Below are positions 33,755 through 40,811 of a stretch of 64,000 nucleotides of DNA, piece by piece. Position 1 is the stretch's first letter. Every line of letters starts with the position of its first letter. This DNA comes from CAYQOX01 sp964419335 (GTDB lineage: Bacteria > Hinthialibacterota > Hinthialibacteria > Hinthialibacterales > Hinthialibacteraceae). Position numbers and translations under genes: made by a program. The notes beneath the pieces were generated by a model. The model worked only from the letters and a program-made list of their open reading frames with translations, was not told the DNA's origin and did no database searches. The stretch lies in NCBI GenBank assembly GCA_964419335.1, contig CAYQOX010000010.1:1-64000 (forward strand), written 5' to 3'.

Positions 33755-34967
33755 CCCCTCCCGCTATCTCCACACTTGCCGGCAAACCCTGGCCGCCGCG
33801 CGGCAAAAGGATTACGCCGGCTTCAGCAAATTCGACGCCCTCAACAGCCCCTGGCTCGATACTCTCACCTTTCGCAACAAATGGCTGCGTATCCTCCTCA
33901 CCCAAGGCGTCAAGGAATGCCCTTGGCACATCCGTCCCCTCTTGGGCGTTAAACCCTCACGCAACCCCAAAGGCATTGCCCTCTTCGCCCGCGCCTATCT
34001 CTTCCTCTACCAAATCACCCAAGCCATGGACGATATCCTCGAAGCCCAACGCCTCCTCAACTGGCTGCTCGAAAACCGCTCCCCTCACAGCCATCATGCC
34101 AGTTGGGGGTACAATTTCATCTGGCAAAGTCCCCTCTTCACCCAAGAACGGGAGGAACCCAACCTGGTCGTCACCGTCTTCGCGGGCGAAGCCCTGCTCC
34201 ATGGCTACCGCCTCACCCACAATCAGGATTATCTCGACGCCGCCCTCTCCGCAGGACGCTTTCTCCTCGAAGAGATCCCGGTCCTGCACGACAGCCCCGA
34301 AGAGCGCGCCATCGCCTATGTCATGCGTAACGTAAAATCCGTTGTCCTTAATAACAATATCCTGGCCGGCGCCTTCTTAACCAAACTGGCCGCAGAAACC
34401 CAAGATAAAAACATACATACCCTCGCCGTCAAACTGCTCAATTTCACCGTCAACCGCCGCACCGCTTACAACGCCTGGTATTACACCCACCCGCACCAAC
34501 ATTCCCACCTGCGCCACGACAACTACCACACCGGCGGCATCCTCGATGGCCTGCTGGAATTTTTCGAAGAAACCCACGACGACCGCTATCTCGACATCTA
34601 TTGGAAAGGCTTGGACTATTACCGGGATTATCTCTTCGAAAAAAACGGCGCCCCCCGTTGGATGAACGACCAACGCTTCCCCCACGACGTTCACGGCGCC
34701 GCCCAAGGAATCATCACCTTCACCAAAGCAAGCCGCTATCGGTCTGACTATTTTCCCTTTTTATTAAAGATTGCTGACTGGGCACTCGACAACTTATATA
34801 ATCCCCGCACCTGCGAATTCATCTATCGCCGCGGAAAATGGATCACCTGGAACTATTCCCTCATGCGCTGGTGCAACGCGTGGATGACCCGCGCCCTGGG
34901 AGAAATGGCAAAAATCATGTATGAAAAAGAACCCCATGACAATGAGTTAAATAAATCACCATGCTAG
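33738..34967 (+). CDS. Helical-barrel protein of polysaccharide locus, unknown activity
   Basis: 409 residues, soluble, with no signal peptide. It is rich in predicted helical pairs with aromatic and His patches (HHASWGYNFIWQSP, NAWYYTHPHQHSHLRHDNYH, TGGILDGLLEFFEETHDDRY, RDYLFEKNGAPRW), typical of an (alpha/alpha)6 barrel as in six-hairpin glycosidases and uronyl-epimerase-like proteins. Homologues in similar loci are annotated only as hypothetical. It overlaps the preceding gene by 17 bases and the following methyltransferase by 7 bases. It may modify or trim the locus glycan; this is inference. Confidence 0.75.
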   Translation: MPNHANPSRYLHTCRQTLAAARQKDYAGFSKFDALNSPWLDTLTFRNKWLRILLTQGVKECPWHIRPLLGVKPSRNPKGIALFARAYLFLYQITQAMDDILEAQRLLNWLLENRSPHSHHASWGYNFIWQSPLFTQEREEPNLVVTVFAGEALLHGYRLTHNQDYLDAALSAGRFLLEEIPVLHDSPEERAIAYVMRNVKSVVLNNNILAGAFLTKLAAETQDKNIHTLAVKLLNFTVNRRTAYNAWYYTHPHQHSHLRHDNYHTGGILDGLLEFFEETHDDRYLDIYWKGLDYYRDYLFEKNGAPRWMNDQRFPHDVHGAAQGIITFTKASRYRSDYFPFLLKIADWALDNLYNPRTCEFIYRRGKWITWNYSLMRWCNAWMTRALGEMAKIMYEKEPHDNELNKSPC

Positions 34968-35734
34968 GCTCTGAACTAATCCACGATCCCTCCCTGAGCC
35001 GCCTGGAACGGGGCTACATCGCCCTCTTCGGCATCCCCATCAACGGCCTCCGCAACCGCGCACGCCGGGTGCTCCCCTATGTGAAATCCCACCACAAAAC
35101 CATCCTTGACGCCGGCTGTGGCCAGGGAATCTTCACCTTCGAAATCGCCCGGCGATTTCCCCACGCCCACATCACCGGCGTGGATATCGACCAACCCCTC
35201 CTCCAGCGCAACCGCACCATCGCCCAAAAACGAGGCTACACCCATTGCTCCTTCGAAGAACAAGACCTCACCCGTATGAGCTATCACAACCAATTCGACC
35301 TGCTCCTCAATGTCGATAATCTCGAGCACATCGAAGAGGATCTCGCCGTCCTACAACGTTTCCATCAAGCCCTCAAACCCGGCGGCGAACTTATCCTCCA
35401 CGTTCCCGGCTATTACCGCCGCTGGTTTTTCTTTCGCTGGAAAGTGAATTTCGACATTGAAGGCCACTATCGCCCAGGCTATCATCGCGAAGAACTAGAA
35501 GACAAACTCAAACAATCCAGGTTCGAAATCTTGGAAAGTTATTACACCTATGGCTGGCTGGAAACCATCACCAACAACATTTCCTATAAAATCACGGGGG
35601 CACGCATGAAGCGAAAAACTCTCTACGCCCTCGTTTTCCCCGTCCTCCTCTTCTTCTCATACCTGGGGCGCAACAGCCGTCCCACCTATGGAGCCGGGGT
35701 GCTTATCCGCGCACGAAAAGGAGAAGCCTCTTGA
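34961..35734 (+). CDS. Class I SAM-dependent methyltransferase
   Basis: 257 residues. The Rossmann core has motif I ILDAGCGQGIFTFEIA, the acidic ribose-binding residue in ITGVDIDQPLL, and FDLLLNVDNLEHIEEDLAVL. A C-terminal hydrophobic segment (TLYALVFPVLLFFSYLG) suggests membrane association, as in methyltransferases acting on lipid-linked or polysaccharide intermediates. Target unknown. It starts inside the previous gene (ATGCTAG) and ends in a TTGA overlap with the next one, so it is part of a tightly packed operon. Confidence 0.9.
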   Translation: MLGSELIHDPSLSRLERGYIALFGIPINGLRNRARRVLPYVKSHHKTILDAGCGQGIFTFEIARRFPHAHITGVDIDQPLLQRNRTIAQKRGYTHCSFEEQDLTRMSYHNQFDLLLNVDNLEHIEEDLAVLQRFHQALKPGGELILHVPGYYRRWFFFRWKVNFDIEGHYRPGYHREELEDKLKQSRFEILESYYTYGWLETITNNISYKITGARMKRKTLYALVFPVLLFFSYLGRNSRPTYGAGVLIRARKGEAS

Positions 35735-37842
35735 AACAAGTCATCCGCCGTGTCATCGACAAAAAAGGCGTTATCGCCCTCGAAGAACTCCCTACCCCTC
35801 ACATGGGAGACAACCAAGCCCTGGTCTCAACCCATTATTCCCTCATCAGTTCAGGGACCGAGAGCGCCACCCTCCAAAAAACCCCGACCGAACTCGTCAA
35901 GCAAACCATCCAGGACCCCTGGATGCGCAACGCGGTCAAAAACCTAATCTTTGCGGGAGGCCTGCGGCAAACCAGCGACACCGTCCTCAACGAACTCACC
36001 CTCTTCCGCCTCATCGGCTACAGCGGCGCGGGCGTGGTGCTCGACCATGGCAAAAACATCCGCGGCCTCCACAAAGGCGACCGCGTCGCCTTTGCCGCTC
36101 AGGGACACGCCGAACAAGTTGCCCCTTACGCCAACCACCTCGTCAAAGTTCCAGACAACGTCGACCTCAAACACGCCGCTTTTGTCACCGTAGGCGGAAT
36201 CGCCCTCCAAGGCGTTCGCCGCTCCCAAGCCGCCCTCGGCGATTGGACCCTGGTCTACGGCTTGGGGCTCGTCGGCCAACTCACAGTCCAGATACTCCTC
36301 GCCGCTGGCACCCGCGTCATCGGCATCGACATCAACCCCCAGCGCCTCGCTTTAGCCCAAGAAGCAGGGATGCAATACGCCATCAATCCCAACCTCGACG
36401 ATCCCATCCAGCAGGTCTTGCGTATCACCCAAGGCAAGGGCGCCGACGCCACCCTTATCTGCGCCTATTCCACCAAACCCGACCTCGCCAATAACGCCAT
36501 GAAAATGACCCGCAAACAAGGCCGGGTGGTCTTCGTCGGCCTGGTAAAAATGGACCTCGAGCGCAAACCCTTCTTCCTCAACGAACTGGACTTATCCTTC
36601 TCCCGCGCCTACGGCCCCGGCAGTTACGACGCCGCCTATGAGGACGGCCGCGTCGAGTATCCCTATCACTACGTACGCTGGACCGAAAAACGCAATCTGG
36701 AAGAAGTCCTGCGCCTCATCGCCGATCAAAAATTACACCTTGACCCGCTCATCGATTCCGTCATGCCCCTCGATCAGGTGCAGCAAGCCTTCGAGAAAAT
36801 CCAATCTGGAAACATGAAATCCGTCGCCATGGTACTTTCTTACCCGGGTCTGGAATCCATCCAACCCACCATCCAGCGCCCCGCGACCCCAGCCAAAATC
36901 ACCAAAGACACCCTCCAGGTCGGCATCATCGGTACCGGCAACTTCGCCCGCAATTTCCGTATCCCCGCCCTCGCCCGTCATAAGCAAGCACATATCCGCG
37001 GCCTTTGCTCCGCCTCGGGCATCAACGCCGGTTCTCTCGCCAAGCGCTGGTCTTCGGATTATCTTACTTCCGACTATCACGAAATCCTCTCCGACCAAGA
37101 CATTGACCTCGTCCTCATCGCCACCCGCCATGACCTCCATGCCCAGATCGTGCAAGAAGCCCTGCACGCAGGCAAGCATGTCCTGGTGGAAAAACCCGTC
37201 GCCATGACTCTCCAAGAGTGGCAGGACATCCGCACCGCCCTAGAACAAAGCCAAGGCCTGCTCTTCGTCGGCTACAACCGCCGTTATTCTTCCCTGGCCG
37301 CCAAAGCCAAAACCTACATCACCCAAAGGCCTATCATGATTCGCTACACCGTAAATATTCAACACCTACCCGATGACCATTGGACTTTGGACCAAGAACA
37401 AGGGGGTGGGCGTCTCCTGGGTGAGTCCGATCACTTCTTCGATCTCATGAATGACTTCAGCGGCTCCCGCCCAACCCGCGTACAGGCCCAAGCCTTCCCC
37501 CAAACCGAGGACGACAAAGAAGGCCTCTTCAACTTCACAACCCAGGTAGAATATGAAAACCACGTTCTCGCGCAATTACTCTACACCAGCCTAGGCGGCC
37601 CCAAGGTCCCCCGCGAAAAAATCGAACTCTTTTGCGGCAATCATTACCTCGAGATTGAGGATTTCAAAACCCTCCGCGTCAATGGCAAAACCGTCAAACG
37701 CGGTTCCGATATGGGGCAGGAAGCCCTCGTCAATACCGTCATCGAGCAACTCCGCACCGAAACCGACAAAAAACACAGTTTTGACTCCCTCTGGGCAGGC
37801 TGGATCATTCTCCAAGCCCACGAAGACCTCCAACAATCATGA
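35731..37842 (+). CDS. Two-domain oxidoreductase: MDR dehydrogenase fused to Gfo/Idh/MocA
   Basis: 703 residues. The N-terminal half (about 1-370) is a medium-chain dehydrogenase fold with GYSGAGVVLDHGKNIRGLHK, VYGLGLVGQLTVQILLAAG and DINPQRLALA; zinc-site residues look incomplete. The C-terminal half (from about 385) is Gfo/Idh/MocA: VGIIGTGNFARNFRIPALAR, EKPVAMTLQEW and GYNRRYSSLAAK. Such fusions are standard in polysaccharide loci beside asnB and heparinase-like genes and are assumed to interconvert sugar alcohol, ketone or acid forms without releasing intermediates. TTG start with AAGGAG 8 bases ahead, overlapping the methyltransferase stop; ATGA overlap with the acyltransferase. Confidence 0.93.
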   Translation: MKQVIRRVIDKKGVIALEELPTPHMGDNQALVSTHYSLISSGTESATLQKTPTELVKQTIQDPWMRNAVKNLIFAGGLRQTSDTVLNELTLFRLIGYSGAGVVLDHGKNIRGLHKGDRVAFAAQGHAEQVAPYANHLVKVPDNVDLKHAAFVTVGGIALQGVRRSQAALGDWTLVYGLGLVGQLTVQILLAAGTRVIGIDINPQRLALAQEAGMQYAINPNLDDPIQQVLRITQGKGADATLICAYSTKPDLANNAMKMTRKQGRVVFVGLVKMDLERKPFFLNELDLSFSRAYGPGSYDAAYEDGRVEYPYHYVRWTEKRNLEEVLRLIADQKLHLDPLIDSVMPLDQVQQAFEKIQSGNMKSVAMVLSYPGLESIQPTIQRPATPAKITKDTLQVGIIGTGNFARNFRIPALARHKQAHIRGLCSASGINAGSLAKRWSSDYLTSDYHEILSDQDIDLVLIATRHDLHAQIVQEALHAGKHVLVEKPVAMTLQEWQDIRTALEQSQGLLFVGYNRRYSSLAAKAKTYITQRPIMIRYTVNIQHLPDDHWTLDQEQGGGRLLGESDHFFDLMNDFSGSRPTRVQAQAFPQTEDDKEGLFNFTTQVEYENHVLAQLLYTSLGGPKVPREKIELFCGNHYLEIEDFKTLRVNGKTVKRGSDMGQEALVNTVIEQLRTETDKKHSFDSLWAGWIILQAHEDLQQS

Positions 37843-38480
37843 AGAAACTCGACACTTACAAACACTTACTCCACCGCGCCAGACAGCGCCCCGATCAAAT
37901 CCTCACTGGACTATTTGCCATACTCAATGGGTACTGGCATAAACTCAAATTTTTTCTTTTAATGAAAAATGTTAAAATCGGCAGAGGGTTTCGGGTCTAT
38001 GGTACTTTTCGTATTTTAGGTAGTGGAAAAGTTCTTATTGGTGATAATTGTTTTATCCAATCAAAATTAATCAAACCCGTAGCCATGATGGCGGCTTTCC
38101 CCAATACCACAATTGAAATTGGCCATAACACGGGTTTCAATGGAACCACAATCCAATGCTATGATAAAATTGTAATTGAAGATTGGTGTAACATTGCTGA
38201 TGCTTATATCATTGATTCACCTGCCCATTTTCTTTCTGCTGACCGACGTTTTCGCGATGACCGTGAGTTATCAACAGCACCTGTTATTCTAAAACGTAAT
38301 GTATGGATTAGTACTCGGGTAACCATTCTTCATGGTGTAACCATTGGAAATAACAGTGTAATAGGTGCATGCTCTTTAGTTCGAAATGATGTCGAATCAG
38401 ATTCTCTTTATGCAGGATCACCCGCACGCTTTATCAAAAAAATTCCTCCAAGCCAAATTCCGATTCCTTTCGAAACATAA
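37839..38480 (+). CDS. Left-handed beta-helix (hexapeptide) acyltransferase
   Basis: 213 residues. The first 45 or so are a basic helical region; then hexapeptide turns follow (GRGFRVYGTFRILGSG, VLIGDNCFIQS, TTIEIGHNTGFNGTTI, IVIEDWCNIADAYIID, VWISTRVTILHGVTIGNNSV, IGACSLVRNDVESDSLYAGSPAR), ending in the usual GSPAR loop. Similar to WbbJ/maltose-acetyltransferase-type O-acetyltransferases acting on sugars. Base composition changes sharply at about 37930: the first 30 codons match the GC-rich neighbours, the rest is AT-rich. ATGA overlap with the previous gene. Confidence 0.9.
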   Translation: MKKLDTYKHLLHRARQRPDQILTGLFAILNGYWHKLKFFLLMKNVKIGRGFRVYGTFRILGSGKVLIGDNCFIQSKLIKPVAMMAAFPNTTIEIGHNTGFNGTTIQCYDKIVIEDWCNIADAYIIDSPAHFLSADRRFRDDRELSTAPVILKRNVWISTRVTILHGVTIGNNSVIGACSLVRNDVESDSLYAGSPARFIKKIPPSQIPIPFET

Positions 38481-38519
38481 AAACGAAAACTTTACTAATA
38501 TTATTTAGGCAATACCAAT

Positions 38520-39476
38520 ATGAAATCTATCTCTTGGTCATTCTTATTTCGACTTAGTTTAACTTTTCTCCTAGCGGGGATCTTGCTTTACACCATTGGC
38601 ATTGAAACTTTAATTGCCCATTTTAAGCAAATCCAACCTATCTGGGGTATCTTGAGTTTAAGCAGTTTATTCACCCTCTTTTTACTCGGTGCCTTTAATG
38701 TATGGATATTGCTAAATACGATGTATAAAATCCCTCTATGGCGTTTCTTCATCTGCTATTTATACTCCTGGGCCATGGGGCTACTTCTTCCGGGACAGGT
38801 TGGTGATGCCTCAATAGTACTATTTCTACGCAAATATGAAGTTTCTTTTCGTCATAGCAGTCTTGCCTATCTCATAGACAAAGGAATCACGGTTTTTATA
38901 TTATTCCTTGTCGGACTGTATGGAATCCCTTTATTCTTTCCAGAAATATCTATTTTCTCTATTTTTCTGATATATATGTTAGGAATAATTTTTTCACTTA
39001 TGTTACTCATCTTAATAGTGAAATACTCATATCTTTGCAAACCTTTACTTAATTTAATTAATAAAATCACAGAAATTCTTAAAGAACTCACGATCTTTCG
39101 CACTCAATGGAAAATCCTATTACTCAATATATGTATTACCATTGGTAAATGGTTTGTATTAAGCTTAACCTACTACCTCGCTTTCAGAGCATTCTCCTCA
39201 CATGTTCCTTGGCCGGAAATTGGCGTTATTCCCATATTATCCACCCTGGTCGGCTACATCCCATTAACCGTAGCAGGCATTGGAACCGTTGAATACTCAG
39301 CCGTTTATTTATTTTCACTCATCGGCATCGCCAAAGCCACGGTCTTGGCGGCTTACATCCTTTTACGCAGCCTACAATACATACTCGCAGGTTTTATGAT
39401 TATACTTTTTTCTTTAATCAATCCTGCGAATATCCGTGATGATAAAACACATGAAGACTTTTCAAGAACAAAATAA
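38520..39476 (+). CDS. Lysylphosphatidylglycerol-synthase-TM/UPF0104-like integral membrane protein
   Basis: 318 residues, about eight hydrophobic helices. It has the pattern of the UPF0104/AglD family: LSSLFTLFLLGAFNVWILL, YLYSWAMGLLLPGQVGDASI near the middle, and VPWPEIGVIPILSTLVGYIP, LTVAGIGTVEYSAVYLFSL near the end. Members are membrane proteins associated with lipid or polyprenyl-linked sugar handling; some are putative flippases. Strongly AT-rich compared with flanking genes until roughly the last 250 bases, which suggests recent acquisition with the preceding acyltransferase. Confidence 0.82.
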   Translation: MKSISWSFLFRLSLTFLLAGILLYTIGIETLIAHFKQIQPIWGILSLSSLFTLFLLGAFNVWILLNTMYKIPLWRFFICYLYSWAMGLLLPGQVGDASIVLFLRKYEVSFRHSSLAYLIDKGITVFILFLVGLYGIPLFFPEISIFSIFLIYMLGIIFSLMLLILIVKYSYLCKPLLNLINKITEILKELTIFRTQWKILLLNICITIGKWFVLSLTYYLAFRAFSSHVPWPEIGVIPILSTLVGYIPLTVAGIGTVEYSAVYLFSLIGIAKATVLAAYILLRSLQYILAGFMIILFSLINPANIRDDKTHEDFSRTK

Positions 39477-39496
39477 CAAATGACAAGGACCCTCCC

Positions 39497-40447
39497 ATGA
39501 CGAACACTCCCCCACCACACCATCCTTCCCGTCCGGTCCAGCCTCAAGCCTATGGCGAAGACTGGATCCGCGAAACCTGGGGCTGGGATTCGCCCGAAGC
39601 CTTCATCGCCAGCCAAGGCAAAAACATCCGACCCCGGGTGCAGGAAATCATCCGCATTGCCCACTTCCAACCGGGCATGCGTCTGCTGGATATCGGCTGC
39701 GGCCGGGGCGAGCTGGTCCTCCACTGCGCCCGCGAAGGGATCCACGCTCTCGGCGTCGATTATAGCCAGGACGTCATCGAAATCGCCCAACAAGCCAAGG
39801 CTCGCCACTCCCCCGACCAACAACAACGCATGACCTTCCTCTGTAAAGACGTCAAAGACCTCGACGCCGACCAACGCTTCGACCGCATCACCATGCTCGA
39901 CCTGGTCGAGCACCTGCTCGACTGGGAACTCCACGAATTATTCCAACTTTGCCATGAACGCCTCACCAACCAAGGCTGCATCCTCATTCACACCCTGCCC
40001 AACCGCTGGCTCTATGAAATCACCTACAAACGCTTACTTCGCCTCTTCATGCCCTGGCTTCCCAAAGACCCACGCTCCGAGGAAGAAATACGCATTCACA
40101 TCAATGAAATGTCCATAACTCATCTCCACACCCTCCTGCAACAATCCAACTTCCAATCCCGCATCTGGCTCCGCGATATGATCGTTCCCCAAGCCCGATG
40201 GCATGCCAAAAATCCCCTCCCCGACCGCAGAGGAAAACTCTACCACTTTATGAGCAAACCCATCGTTGGATGGCTCTACAAAGCCTTAACCCTCACCCCC
40301 CTACGCTTACTCATCGTCAACGACATCTTTGCCGTCGCCTGGAAACCCCATCAGCCTTGCCCCATTTCTCCTCCCAAAGCCTGCACCGAACGCCTATTCC
40401 TCAATCTGTACACCAAAATAAATGAATCCAGCCCTTCCTCCTTCTAG
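39497..40447 (+). CDS. Class I SAM-dependent methyltransferase
   Basis: 316 residues. Proline-rich start, then motif I LLDIGCGRGELVLHCA, GVDYSQDVIEIAQQA and FDRITMLDLVEHLLDWELHE, followed by IHTLPNRWLYEITYKRLLRL and a long C-terminal region with hydrophobic patches. Methyltransferase of the UbiG/Methyltransf_11 type; the target is probably a glycan or lipid-linked intermediate given the locus. Composition returns to GC-rich here, marking the right edge of the AT-rich patch. It is the last gene of the biosynthetic run. Confidence 0.88.
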   Translation: MTNTPPPHHPSRPVQPQAYGEDWIRETWGWDSPEAFIASQGKNIRPRVQEIIRIAHFQPGMRLLDIGCGRGELVLHCAREGIHALGVDYSQDVIEIAQQAKARHSPDQQQRMTFLCKDVKDLDADQRFDRITMLDLVEHLLDWELHELFQLCHERLTNQGCILIHTLPNRWLYEITYKRLLRLFMPWLPKDPRSEEEIRIHINEMSITHLHTLLQQSNFQSRIWLRDMIVPQARWHAKNPLPDRRGKLYHFMSKPIVGWLYKALTLTPLRLLIVNDIFAVAWKPHQPCPISPPKACTERLFLNLYTKINESSPSSF

Positions 40448-40500
40448 ACATTCATTCGAATAAATTATTCAAAATATTTAATTTATTTCACAAAGTAGGC

Positions 40501-40529
40501 TTGACACACAATCTTTTATTTAGTAAAAA
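40501..40529 (+). promoter_or_regulatory. Sigma70-type promoter candidate for the three-module secreted protein
   Basis: Perfect -35 TTGACA (40501-40506), 17-base spacer, -10-like TAAAAA (40524-40529, four of six consensus). It lies about 280 bases before the start codon, implying a long leader. Confidence 0.45.
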
Positions 40530-40706
40530 GGAATATCTTACAATCGATTATTTGATAATGATGTCATTAGATCTTCCAGTATTAATCTTCCTCTCTTTCG
40601 GTTTTATTTAATATTTTTATTAGTATTTCCGAGTGGTAGGTTTACTTTCATAGCCACATATCTTATGATCTATGGGATTTCCGATTGTTTAAAATAAGGA
40701 GGTGAT

Positions 40707-40769
40707 GTGCAAAAGCAAGTAAATCAAGGATGTTATCGTATTATTCGCATTTTCGTTTTATCGCACTAA
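40707..40769 (+). CDS. Possible 20-codon leader peptide
   Basis: A GTG four bases after a perfect AAGGAGG (40696-40702) opens a 20-codon frame ending at TAA (40769), reading MQKQVNQGCYRIIRIFVLSH. A competing ATG at 40705 gives only five codons. It ends 42 bases before the large secreted-protein gene. It may be a leader peptide or a chance frame; the unusually strong ribosome site is the only support. Confidence 0.3.
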   Translation: MQKQVNQGCYRIIRIFVLSH

Positions 40770-40811
40770 GAATCCGTAACAAAAATATCTCTTAAAGGGG
40801 GATAAATAGGA

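Larger units (their letters stand above)
40448..40811. other. Intergenic leader of the three-module secreted protein
   Basis: 364 bases, AT-rich. Holds a sigma70-like promoter (40501-40529) and a possible 20-codon leader frame with a strong Shine-Dalgarno (40707-40769). No larger gene. Confidence 0.6.

Noticed and set aside
35688..36494. 268-codon open frame overlapping the two-domain oxidoreductase
   Set aside because: Pro/Arg/His-rich out-of-frame shadow of a clearly conserved gene.
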